In this document: piece after piece, positions 1-6,208 of the stretch
Numbering within the stretch: the stretch's first letter is position 1
How the letters are laid out: every line of letters starts with the position of its first letter
DNA from: JALZBN01 sp035525375
GTDB lineage: Bacteria > Actinomycetota > Acidimicrobiia > Acidimicrobiales > AC-14
Direction of reading: 5' to 3'
Assembly: GCA_035525375.1 (NCBI GenBank)
Contig: DATLEI010000042.1
Coordinates: 1-12,335 of the forward strand
DNA length: 12,335 nucleotides
Notes under the pieces: model-generated
What the model was told of the DNA's origin: nothing
Seen by the model: only the letters and a program-made list of their open reading frames with translations
Database searches by the model: none
Made by a program: the position numbers and the translations under genes

Positions 1-126
1 GAACTCGCCCTTGAGATCAGCGAACTCGCCCGTCAGTTCGGCGAACTCGCCCTTCAGTTCCGCGAACTCACCCCTCAGTCCGGCGAACTCGCCGTTCAAT
101 TCGGCGCGGTCGACTTTGAACGCAGC
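1..126. repeat. 21-bp tandem repeat encoding coiled-coil heptads
   Basis: Five units of 21 bp begin with GAACTCGCC or GAACTCACC at 1, 22, 43, 64 and 85, and a degenerate sixth unit spans 106-126. On the minus strand each unit encodes seven residues of the type GEFAELK. The unit length equals one heptad, which fits a coiled coil grown by in-frame duplication. The array continues past the left edge. Confidence 0.85.
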
Positions 127-272
127 GCGAAGCGACTCGATGTCGGAACGTCGGGCAACGTCGGTCCAATCGAGCGGCGGCAGCGCGTTCATCAGCGCGG
201 TCGCAGTCTCGTCAGAAAGGTCGCGACGCAGCAATGCGTACAGCTCAGCTCAGCTCGGCTCTCAGTAGCCAT
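1..272 (-). CDS. Coiled-coil protein, 5' part only, apparent frameshift near the start
   Basis: The gene reads leftwards out of the window, so only its N-terminal part is seen. An ATG at 272-270 with a good ribosome binding site (AAGGGG) opens MATESRAEL but then reads into a stop after 26 codons. Dropping one 5-bp unit of the CAGCT repeat (241-255) joins this start to YALLRRDLSDETATALMNAL, then LPPLDWTDVARRSDIESL, then repeated GEFAELK-like heptads up to the window edge. I recall actinobacterial hypothetical proteins that begin with a short helical region, an LPPxxWxDVA motif and then a long coiled coil, often ending in a C-terminal membrane helix; any such end would lie outside the window. 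Without the frame correction, translation could start at ATG 192-190 or TTG 234-232. Function is unknown. The frameshift may be a true mutation, a phase switch or a sequence error. Confidence 0.6.
241..260. repeat. 5-bp direct repeat (CAGCT x3 plus CGGCT) at a frameshift point
   Basis: Three exact CAGCT copies at 241-255 are followed by a CGGCT variant at 256-260. They lie within the first dozen codons of the minus-strand coiled-coil gene. Three exact copies put the start codon out of frame with the coiled coil, and two copies would restore the frame. Confidence 0.75.
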
Positions 273-322
273 CGTGTTTCCCCTTGGTTGACGTCCGGTG
301 CATGGGGGAAGTGCACGGCCAC

Positions 323-328
323 AGTGTA
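323..328 (-). promoter_or_regulatory. Putative -10 box of the coiled-coil gene
   Basis: TACACT is read on the minus strand at 328-323, about 50 nt upstream of the ATG at 272 and its AAGGGG ribosome binding site. No convincing -35 is seen at the usual spacing, so the call rests on the hexamer and its position. Confidence 0.3.
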
Positions 329-388
329 GGTGCCGCTGACCGCCGGCACTAGGGCGATCGTGACCCCGACCATCGTAACCCAAAGAGC

Positions 389-394
389 TATACT
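389..394 (+). promoter_or_regulatory. -10 box of the antitoxin-toxin operon, leaderless layout
   Basis: TATACT ends exactly 6 nt before the antitoxin ATG at 401. This places the expected transcription start on or next to the start codon. No Shine-Dalgarno sequence is present in between. A leaderless mRNA is the simplest reading. Confidence 0.6.
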
Positions 395-400
395 AATTGC

Positions 401-652
401 ATGCCACAACTCGTTACGCGTGTCGGCGATGACGTTATTGCTGCGATCGACGCCCTCGTAGCTGAGGGTGTGGTCGCCAATCGATCGGCCGCTGTTCGGC
501 TTGCCTTGGAGCAGCTCGTCGATCGCCACCGGCGCCGCGCCGTCGGGGTCCAGATCGCCGAGGGTTACCGGCGACACCCCCAGACCGACGCCGAGATCGG
601 TTGGGCCGATGAGGCGACAGCCAGGATGATCGCCGACGAGCCGTGGACGTGA
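401..652 (+). CDS. Ribbon-helix-helix antitoxin, MazE/CopG type
   Basis: This 83-residue protein is the likely antitoxin of the MazF-type toxin encoded immediately downstream. Residues 1-43 look like a ribbon-helix-helix DNA-binding domain: a short strand (QLVTRVGDDV), a helix (IAAIDALVAEG), a turn with N27-R28-S29, and a second helix (AAVRLALEQLVDRH). The tail from about 44 to 83 is charged and ends in a DEATARMIADEPW segment, as expected of a flexible toxin-neutralising tail. Such antitoxins usually dimerise, bind the operon promoter and repress it, and are degraded by stress proteases. The ATG is chosen because it lies 6 nt after TATACT and gives a complete domain. The stop overlaps the toxin start. 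The family is clear; the exact subfamily is not. Confidence 0.85.
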   Translation: MPQLVTRVGDDVIAAIDALVAEGVVANRSAAVRLALEQLVDRHRRRAVGVQIAEGYRRHPQTDAEIGWADEATARMIADEPWT

Positions 653-966
653 CCCTGGCGCCCCGTCAGGGTGAAATCTGGTGGGCCGAATCGGAGGACA
701 AGCGGCGCCCGGTGCTGGTCGTCACCCGTTCCGACGCCGTACCGGTACTCACCTGGGTCGTTATCGCCCCGGTGACGCGATCGGTGCGGGGCATCCCGAC
801 CGAGGTGCCACTCGGACCGAGCGAGGGACTCAAAGTCGACTGCGTGGCCTCGTTCGACAACCTGCAGCCGATCCGGCGCAGCTTCATGACGAGCCGGATT
901 GGCGATCTGGGCTCGGCGCGCGCCGGCGCGATCTGCTCGGCCCTCGCCGCAATGGCCGATTGCTGA
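649..966 (+). CDS. MazF/PemK-family endoribonuclease toxin
   Basis: The 105-residue product has the MazF/PemK fold signatures: RQGEIWWAE at 6-14, KRRPVLVVTR at 18-27, VVIAPVTRS at 37-45, and PLGPSEGLKVDCVASFDNLQ at 54-73. R20 and T43 match in position the arginine and threonine used for catalysis in MazF enzymes. The family cleaves single-stranded RNA, often mRNA, at short specific sequences and slows growth when not neutralised. The GTG at 649 overlaps the antitoxin TGA as GTGA, giving translational coupling. An in-frame GTG at 643 would add two residues and cannot be excluded. The 3' end faces the convergent response regulator gene 46 bp away. The family call is firm; target specificity cannot be read from the sequence. 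Confidence 0.9.
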   Translation: MTLAPRQGEIWWAESEDKRRPVLVVTRSDAVPVLTWVVIAPVTRSVRGIPTEVPLGPSEGLKVDCVASFDNLQPIRRSFMTSRIGDLGSARAGAICSALAAMADC

Positions 967-1012
967 TAGCTCGGCGACATAAATGGTCAAAAAGGGAACG
1001 CAGGCGACTTCG

Positions 1013-1648
1013 CTACGCGACCAGCCCGCGCCGAAGCGCTTCGGCTGCCGCTGCGGCCCGACTCGACGTGCCGAACTTTCGGGCGATGTTCTCGACGTGG
1101 CGCTTGGTGGTTCCGATCGAGATGAAGAGGTGCCGGCTGATATCCCGGTTGCTCATCCCGTCGGCCATCAATTCCACGACCTCACGCTCTCGATCCGAGA
1201 GCTGCACGACGTCGCCGCCGCGCTCGCAAAGGTCACGGCCGACGACGACCTCACCTCGGGCCACGGCGGCGATTGCGTCGAGTACCTCCACAACGGGCGC
1301 GTTCTTCAGCACGATCCCAGTGGCCCCGCACGCCAGCGCCCGAAACACCTGCTCGTCGGCGACCTCGTTGGGGAATAGCAGCACGCCGACACCTGGGTGA
1401 CGCAACTTGATCCGCTGGCTGGCGACGAGGCTGTCCTCGCCCCCGATGCGCATATCGAGCAGGACGACGTCGGGCTCCTCGCCACCCACGGCGCGCAAGA
1501 GTTCTTCGACCGTTGACGCCGAGGCCACGGCCTCGAAGCCATCGACCGCATCGAGCAGGCAGGTGAAGGCCTCTTGGACGATCGACTGATCGCCGGCGAC
1601 CACTACCCGTACCGAATCCTGAGCAGTGACTGCTGCGGCTATTGCCAA
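1013..1648 (-). CDS. NarL/LuxR-family response regulator, atypical receiver
   Basis: The protein has 211 residues. Residues 13-130 form a receiver domain with the phosphoacceptor candidate D65 (VVLLDMRIGG) and conserved K115 (GIVLKN). Residues 150-211 form a LuxR/GerE helix-turn-helix (LSDREREVVELMADGMSNRD, then IS, then TTKRHVENI), which binds DNA. Two conserved receiver features differ. The acidic pair near the N-terminus is G19-D20 rather than two acids, and by alignment with NarL the conserved Ser/Thr switch position appears to be P93 (LLFPNE). Phosphorylation may therefore be weak, or signalling may be unusual. No histidine kinase is in the window, so it looks like an orphan. The start used is TTG 1648, with GAAGAA just upstream; the true start is uncertain by a few codons because the receiver itself begins near residue 13. 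Confidence 0.88.
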   Translation of the reverse strand: MAIAAAVTAQDSVRVVVAGDQSIVQEAFTCLLDAVDGFEAVASASTVEELLRAVGGEEPDVVLLDMRIGGEDSLVASQRIKLRHPGVGVLLFPNEVADEQVFRALACGATGIVLKNAPVVEVLDAIAAVARGEVVVGRDLCERGGDVVQLSDREREVVELMADGMSNRDISRHLFISIGTTKRHVENIARKFGTSSRAAAAAEALRRGLVA

Positions 1649-1677
1649 GAGTTCTTCATCCGATCAGAACGCACGAA

Positions 1678-1688
1678 TAATTAGGATA
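1678..1688 (-). promoter_or_regulatory. Putative -10 region of the response regulator gene
   Basis: On the minus strand, TATCCT (1688-1683) and the overlapping TAATTA (1683-1678) lie about 30-40 nt upstream of the TTG start at 1648. This AT-rich island stands out from the GC-rich surroundings. No clear -35 is visible. Confidence 0.3.
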
Positions 1689-1759
1689 CCCGGATCGATC
1701 CCGCTCGAACAAGCGCGCGAGCGGCCGGCGACTACGGGCCGATGGATGGGGCCTTCGGC

Positions 1760-1765
1760 TACCGT
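1760..1765 (+). promoter_or_regulatory. Putative -10 box of tRNA-Leu
   Basis: TACCGT at 1760-1765 would start transcription near 1772, giving a short 5' leader before the tRNA at 1790. GTGCAC occurs at 1770-1775 and again at 1784-1789 and could pair as a small hairpin in that leader. No clear -35 is seen. Confidence 0.3.
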
Positions 1766-1789
1766 AAAAGTGCACGTCGATCGGTGCAC

Positions 1790-1870
1790 GCGGGCGTGGC
1801 GGAATGGCAGACGCGCCGGGTTTAGGTCCCGGTCCCGAAAGGGGTGGGAGTTCGACTCTCCCCGCCCGCA
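1790..1870 (+). tRNA. tRNA-Leu, anticodon UAG
   Basis: The gene folds as a type II tRNA. The acceptor stem is GCGGGCG (1790-1796) with CGCCCGC (1863-1869) and discriminator A1870. The anticodon stem CCGGG/CCCGG (1816-1820, 1828-1832) encloses the loop TTTAGGT, with anticodon TAG at 1823-1825, which reads CUA and other CUN leucine codons. A long variable arm with a CCCGAAAGGGG hairpin separates this from type I tRNAs. The T arm is GGGAG-TTCGACT-CTCCC (1846-1862). The 3' CCA is not encoded. Confidence 0.97.
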
Positions 1871-1921
1871 CTACAGCCAGACGCGATCCCCGCCGACATT
1901 CTTGACCCACATGGTCAGGTT

Positions 1922-1933
1922 TAGTGTTAGCGT
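1922..1933 (+). promoter_or_regulatory. Putative -10 boxes of the sulfur reductase operon
   Basis: Two TANNNT hexamers lie side by side, TAGTGT (1922-1927) and TAGCGT (1928-1933). The second ends 7 nt before the in-frame GTG at 1941, the spacing of a leaderless transcript. A TTGACC at 1902-1907 could serve as a -35, but it is 14 or 20 nt from the two hexamers, so the -35 is doubtful. Confidence 0.4.
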
Positions 1934-1940
1934 TTCAGAC

Positions 1941-3737
1941 GTGAGTCAGACGATCGACGTCGAGGTCGGGCCGGGGGCCATCAGCCCTGAGGGTCTGGCC
2001 GACATCGAGAAGTTCGAAACCATGCTCGCTAGCTACCTCGCGGGCGAACTCGACGAGGACCGTTTCCGCATCTTCCGCCTCAACAATGGCATCTACGGCC
2101 AGCGCCAGGGCGGGCACAACCAGATGGTACGGGTGAAGGTGCCCTACGGGTCGATCACACCCGAACAGCTCGAGAAGCTCGCCGACATCACCACCGAGTA
2201 TTCCCGGGGCTGGGGTCACATCACGACCCGACAGAACATCCAGTTCCACTTCGTCCAGCTCGAGCGGATCCCCGACGTCATGCGGGAACTCGCTTCGGTG
2301 GGGCTGACCACCCGTGAGGCGTGCGGCGACACCGTCCGCAACATCACCGGTTGTCACCTGGCCGGTGCCTGCCCCTACGAGGTGCTCGACATCAGCCCTT
2401 GGGCCGAGGCCGCCTTCCGGCACTTCCTCCGCAACCCCTACGCTCAGCGCCTGCCCCGGAAGTTCAAGATCAACTTCTCGGGCTGTGTCACCGACTGCGG
2501 CCAGGCCATGTTCAACGACGTCGGCGTGATCGCCATCAATCGCCCGAAGTCCGACGGCACCATGGAGGCCGGCTTCCGGGTCTTCATCGCCGGCGGCCTC
2601 GGCGCCAACCCGCACCCGGCCCTTGCGTTGGAGGACTTCACCCCCCGCGAGGAGCTGATCGCCACCATCGAGGCGATCCTGCGCACGTTCGACCACTACG
2701 GCAACCGTGACAACAAGCTGCGGGCGCGCCTGAAGTGGCTGGTCGACACCATGGGCTTCGACGAGCTGCGCGAGCGCATCCTCAAGGAGCGCAAGCTGCT
2801 GGTGGCGTCGACGACGTGGGTCGGCGGCATCCCCGAATACGTGCAGCAGTACGGCGACGGTCCTGCCGGCGTCGGCGGCCAAGACGCGCCGACCCCCATG
2901 GGCTGGGGCACCAACGTCGTTCTGCGGGCGGGTGATCCGAAGGATCGCTGGGACCAGGCCAACGTCGTACGAGGCAACGCCAAGGGCACCGTTTCGGCCT
3001 ACGCCTACGCGCCGCTCGGCGACATCACCGCCGACCAGTTCCGCGCCCTTGCCCGGGTGCAACGCGAACTTGGCGCCGAGCTTCGGGTCACCAACCGCCA
3101 GAACATCGTGTTCCGTGGTCTCACCGAGGAGCAGCTCACTCCCCTCTACCAGCAACTGGGTGCCATCGGGATGGCCGAACCCGGCGCGGAGCTGGCGCGC
3201 GATGTCGTCAGCTGCCCCGGCGCCGACACCTGCAACCTCGCTGTAACCCAGTCGCGCGGACTGGCCGACAACATCGGGGAGGCGCTCGAAGCTGCAGGTT
3301 TGGCCGACGTGGGCGGAGTGCGCGTCAACATCTCCGGCTGCACCAACTCCTGTGGCCAGCACCATGTCGCCGACATCGGGTTCGTCGGCGTCGAGCGCAG
3401 GGCGCACGGTCAGGCCGCGCCGGGGTACCAGATGATGCTCGGCGGCCACCTTGGGCAGACCCAGGTCGAGTTCGGCCACAAAGCGTTGCGGGTGCCAGCC
3501 AAGAACGCCGGCGCGGCCACGGTGCGCGTCGTCGGTCGCTTCGCCAACGAGCGGGGCGCGGGCGAGACCTTCGCCGAATGGCTCGCACGCTCGGGTGGTG
3601 CAACGACAATCGGCGAGGAGCTGAAAGACCTCGACGTCTTTCCCACCCCCGAAGAGAACCCCGACTTCTATGTCGACTTCGACGAGACCGGCCCCTACGT
3701 CGCCGAGGTTGGCGCCGGGGAGTGTGCAGGATCGTGA
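1941..3737 (+). CDS. Siroheme/4Fe-4S nitrite/sulfite reductase
   Basis: This 598-residue hemoprotein should carry out the six-electron reduction of sulfite to sulfide (nitrite to ammonia is the alternative in this family). The neighbouring cysH gene favours sulfite. It has the two-fold family architecture of ferredoxin-like half plus siroheme/4Fe-4S domain. The first half has ITTRQNIQFH (94-103), TGCHLAGACP (136-145) and GCVTDCG (181-187). The second half has RVTNRQNIVF (382-391), SCPGADTC (424-431) and GCTNSCG (466-472). The canonical cluster ligands are C425, C431, C467 and C471. Unusually, the first half has the same CX5C plus CX3C pattern (C138, C144, C182, C186). GTG 1941 is chosen for its -10 spacing and because the ten residues from an in-frame ATG at 1911 look unrelated to the domain; ATG 1911 remains possible. 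cysH follows after 6 bp. Confidence 0.92.
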   Translation: MSQTIDVEVGPGAISPEGLADIEKFETMLASYLAGELDEDRFRIFRLNNGIYGQRQGGHNQMVRVKVPYGSITPEQLEKLADITTEYSRGWGHITTRQNIQFHFVQLERIPDVMRELASVGLTTREACGDTVRNITGCHLAGACPYEVLDISPWAEAAFRHFLRNPYAQRLPRKFKINFSGCVTDCGQAMFNDVGVIAINRPKSDGTMEAGFRVFIAGGLGANPHPALALEDFTPREELIATIEAILRTFDHYGNRDNKLRARLKWLVDTMGFDELRERILKERKLLVASTTWVGGIPEYVQQYGDGPAGVGGQDAPTPMGWGTNVVLRAGDPKDRWDQANVVRGNAKGTVSAYAYAPLGDITADQFRALARVQRELGAELRVTNRQNIVFRGLTEEQLTPLYQQLGAIGMAEPGAELARDVVSCPGADTCNLAVTQSRGLADNIGEALEAAGLADVGGVRVNISGCTNSCGQHHVADIGFVGVERRAHGQAAPGYQMMLGGHLGQTQVEFGHKALRVPAKNAGAATVRVVGRFANERGAGETFAEWLARSGGATTIGEELKDLDVFPTPEENPDFYVDFDETGPYVAEVGAGECAGS

Positions 3738-3743
3738 CCCGAG

Positions 3744-4415
3744 ATGTCTGACACCACGATCGCCCCCCTCGAGGAGCTCGCCGATCTCTCCGAGCGGTTC
3801 GAGAGCGCGCCGGCTACTGAGATCATCGCCTGGGCCCACGACCGCTACGGCGATGAGATGGTCATGGCCGCGTCTTTTCAGGACTGCGTCCTCATCGACA
3901 TCGTGGCCAAGACCGCGCCCGACCTCGAGGTCGTCTTCCTCGACACCCAGTATCACTTCGCCGAGACCCTGACCTTCGTGGAAGAGGTCCGTCGCCGCTA
4001 CGACCTCCGGCTCACCGTCATGGAGCCGCTCGTACAGCCCGACGACCTCTGGCAGCGCGATGTCACCGCCTGCTGCAACGCCCGCAAGGTCGAGCCCCTG
4101 GCTCGGGCCCTCGCCGGCAGGGCCGCGTGGATGACGGGCGTACGCAGGGTCGACGCCCACACCCGGGCCAAGGCACCGATCGTGTCCTATGACATCGGCC
4201 GCGACATCGTGAAGGTCAACCCGCTGGCGACCTGGTCCGACCTCGACATGAGCGGCTACATCGAAGACCACGAGCTGCCTGTGCATCCCCTCAGCGCGCG
4301 CGGCTACCCGTCCATCGGTTGCTGGCCGTGCACCCGACCGGTGGCTGATGGCGAAGATCCCCGCGCCGGGCGCTGGGCCGGGCAGGACAAGACTGAGTGC
4401 GGGCTCCATGCGTGA
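3744..4415 (+). CDS. cysH: 4Fe-4S adenylylsulfate/PAPS reductase, assimilatory
   Basis: The 223-residue enzyme reduces activated sulfate (APS, or PAPS) to sulfite, using thioredoxin or a similar thiol donor. The N-terminal half has the adenine nucleotide alpha-hydrolase fold with ASFQDCVLID at 43-52 and the LDTQYHFAETL segment at 66-76. The 4Fe-4S ligands of APS-type reductases are present: C110-C111 (TACCNARKVEPL) and C193/C196 (GCWPCTRPV). The catalytic C-terminal motif KTECGLH ends the protein, with C219 as the nucleophile. The four-cysteine cluster marks it as the bacterial APS-reductase type rather than the E. coli PAPS type. It sits 6 bp after the sulfite reductase gene, which would use its product, and its TGA overlaps the next start as GTGA. 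Genes for sulfate activation (cysD, cysN) are not in the window. Confidence 0.95.
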   Translation: MSDTTIAPLEELADLSERFESAPATEIIAWAHDRYGDEMVMAASFQDCVLIDIVAKTAPDLEVVFLDTQYHFAETLTFVEEVRRRYDLRLTVMEPLVQPDDLWQRDVTACCNARKVEPLARALAGRAAWMTGVRRVDAHTRAKAPIVSYDIGRDIVKVNPLATWSDLDMSGYIEDHELPVHPLSARGYPSIGCWPCTRPVADGEDPRAGRWAGQDKTECGLHA

Positions 4416-5395
4416 CGAACTCGAGCGACAGCTCCGTCGTTGCAGTCGCTGACCTCGTCAAGCGCTACCCCAAGGCGGATGTAAATGCGGTAGACGGCAT
4501 CTCGTTTTCCGTCCGTCATAGCGAGGTGTTCGGCCTGCTCGGTCCGAACGGTGCAGGCAAGACCACGACGGTTGGGATACTCACGACGCGGGCGTTGCCG
4601 ACGTCGGGAGAGGCCTTCGTCGGCGGTGTGAACGTCGTGCACGATCCTGTCGGCGCCCGCACGCTGCTCGCGGTGGTTCCGCAGCGCAACAACCTCGACC
4701 GGGCCATCTCCATCCGCCAGAACCTGCTGTTCCACGCCGCCTATCACTGCGTCCCCCGCGCCGAGGCCCGCACCCGGGCCGAATCTCTACTTGAGGCCTT
4801 CGGTTTGGCGGGTCGTGCGGACGAGAAGCCCGACTACGTCTCCGGCGGACAGGCCCAGCGCATCATGATCGCCCGCGCCCTGATGCACGCGCCGTCGGCC
4901 CTTTTCCTGGATGAACCAACGACCGGCCTGGACCCGGCGGCGCGCCTGTTCGTCTGGGACCGGATCCGCGAGCTCAAGGAGCGGGGAACCACAATCCTCC
5001 TGACGACCCACGCCATGGACGAGGCCGCCGAGCTCTCCGACCGGGTGGGGATCATGGACCACGGCAAGCTTCTGGCGCTGGACACGCCCGGCGCGCTCAC
5101 CCGGTCGCTGCCGGGAAACCAAACCCTCGACGTCACCGTCAAGGCGGACAGCGTGGACCCGAGCCTGCTGCGCACGGCTCTTGCTGAGTTACGTGGGGTC
5201 GATGACGTCGAGACCCTCGGCGCCGAGCCACCGAACCTCCACGCTCGGCTGTTCGTCTCGACCGATGCTTCGGCGATGATCGTGCCCCTCGTGCAGGTGC
5301 TCGGTGAGTTGGGCGTCACGCTGACTGACGTCGGGATCGGTCGGCCCACGCTCGAGGATGTATTCCTCGGGCTCACCGGGCGCGCTCTGCGGTGA
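4412..5395 (+). CDS. ABC-2 type exporter, ATP-binding subunit
   Basis: This 327-residue ATPase has all ABC motifs in order: Walker A GPNGAGKTTT (44-53), Q-loop Q91 (VVPQRNNL), signature VSGGQ (143-147), Walker B LFLDEP (164-169) and H-loop H200 (TTHAMDE). The ~90-residue C-terminal extension ending in RPTLEDVFLGLTGR is typical of the NodI/DrrA/CcmA-like subfamily, which pairs with ABC-2 membrane subunits. It should power export through the permease encoded next. GTG 4412 is preferred because it forms a 4-bp GTGA overlap with cysH; GTG 4397 in the same frame would give five more residues and a longer overlap. Its stop overlaps the permease start in the same way. The substrate cannot be told from the sequence. 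The placement downstream of sulfur reduction genes may mean only shared transcription. Confidence 0.93.
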   Translation: MTNSSDSSVVAVADLVKRYPKADVNAVDGISFSVRHSEVFGLLGPNGAGKTTTVGILTTRALPTSGEAFVGGVNVVHDPVGARTLLAVVPQRNNLDRAISIRQNLLFHAAYHCVPRAEARTRAESLLEAFGLAGRADEKPDYVSGGQAQRIMIARALMHAPSALFLDEPTTGLDPAARLFVWDRIRELKERGTTILLTTHAMDEAAELSDRVGIMDHGKLLALDTPGALTRSLPGNQTLDVTVKADSVDPSLLRTALAELRGVDDVETLGAEPPNLHARLFVSTDASAMIVPLVQVLGELGVTLTDVGIGRPTLEDVFLGLTGRALR

Positions 5396-6177
5396 GCGAA
5401 GCACGGCCGACGGAGCTGCGGGCATTTGTGGCCGTGCTCCGGCGCGACCTTTACGTCACCACTCGGGAGCTGCCGACGTTTGCCGCCCAGGTCATCCTGC
5501 AGCCGTTCTTCCTCCTGTTCGTATTCGGTCGCATCCTCACCGAGCTGGGCTACGCCAGGGCCGGCTACGCCGACCTGCTCTTTCCCGGGATCGTCGGCCT
5601 GACCGCAGTAGTCACCGGACTCCAGAGCACGGCATTCCCACTGGTGATCGACTTCTCCTTTACCAAGGAGATCGAGGACCGGCTCCTCGCGCCGCTGCGA
5701 ACCGAGCTCGTTGCGATCGAAAAGATCGTCTACGCCTCACTGCGGGCCATCGTCGCCTGCACGGTCATGATTCCCGTCGGCATCATCGTCCTGGGGTCGA
5801 TCCCGTGGCGCTGGGCGGCGGCGCCCCAGTTCGTCGCCGTTGTCGTCCTTGGGGCTTTGGTCGGATCAACCCTGGGGCTCGTGCTCGGCACGCTCGTCCC
5901 GCCCAACCGCATCAACATCATGTTCGCCCTGGCCTTGACGCCGATCCTTTTCACCGGCGCGAGCCAGTACCCCTGGCCGTCCCTCGACAAGCTGCGCTGG
6001 TTCCAGGTCGTCACCGCCCTGAACCCCCTCACCTACGTGAGCGAGGGCCTGCGCGGCGCGGTGGTGCCGCACGTGCGCCATATGCCGGGCCTGCTGTGCA
6101 TTGTCGTTCTCTGCGTCGCGGTTCTGGTCTTCGGATGGATCGGTTTGCGCGGCTTCCGTCGGCGCGCCGTGGACTGA
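5392..6177 (+). CDS. ABC-2 type exporter, membrane subunit
   Basis: The 261-residue protein is an ABC-2 family permease of the NodJ/DrrB kind. About six hydrophobic segments are visible, near residues 30-50, 62-82, 115-135, 146-167, 173-190 and 232-252. Family landmarks include EIEDRLLAPL at 93-102, in the cytosolic loop that contacts the ATPase, and ALNPLTYVSEGLRG at 209-222. It would form a homodimer with two copies of the upstream ATPase. GTG 5392 overlaps the ATPase stop as GTGA, so the two subunits are probably made in a fixed ratio. The exported compound is unknown; relatives export drugs, lipids or polysaccharides. It is the last gene of the operon, and a large palindrome follows 31 bp after its stop. 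Confidence 0.92.
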   Translation: MSEARPTELRAFVAVLRRDLYVTTRELPTFAAQVILQPFFLLFVFGRILTELGYARAGYADLLFPGIVGLTAVVTGLQSTAFPLVIDFSFTKEIEDRLLAPLRTELVAIEKIVYASLRAIVACTVMIPVGIIVLGSIPWRWAAAPQFVAVVVLGALVGSTLGLVLGTLVPPNRINIMFALALTPILFTGASQYPWPSLDKLRWFQVVTALNPLTYVSEGLRGAVVPHVRHMPGLLCIVVLCVAVLVFGWIGLRGFRRRAVD

Positions 6178-6194
6178 TCTCTCCGACGCCCCTT

Positions 6195-6203
6195 GGGGGG
6201 GGG
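6195..6203. repeat. Run of nine G residues
   Basis: A G9 homopolymer lies between the permease stop and the palindrome. It follows CCCCTT, so CCCC and part of the run could pair. It is non-coding, and runs of this length are prone to length errors in sequencing. Confidence 0.9.
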
Positions 6204-6208
6204 TTTGC

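Noticed and set aside
1..126. CRISPR array or other spaced repeat
   Set aside because: The units are contiguous without spacers and keep one reading frame encoding heptads.
681..1400. Plus-strand open frame across mazF and the response regulator gene
   Set aside because: It is out of frame with MazF and antisense to the regulator, and it encodes Arg/Ser/Thr-rich sequence without family features.
1626..1940. N-terminal extension of the sulfite reductase to 1626
   Set aside because: The extension would run through tRNA-Leu at 1790-1870 and has no family resemblance. Starts at 1941 or 1911 fit better.
1935..4409. Very long open frame on the minus strand (824 codons)
   Set aside because: It lies wholly opposite the reductase and cysH genes. 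Its protein shows no domain motifs and is low-complexity in Gly, Val, Asp and Arg, the usual shadow of a high-GC gene.
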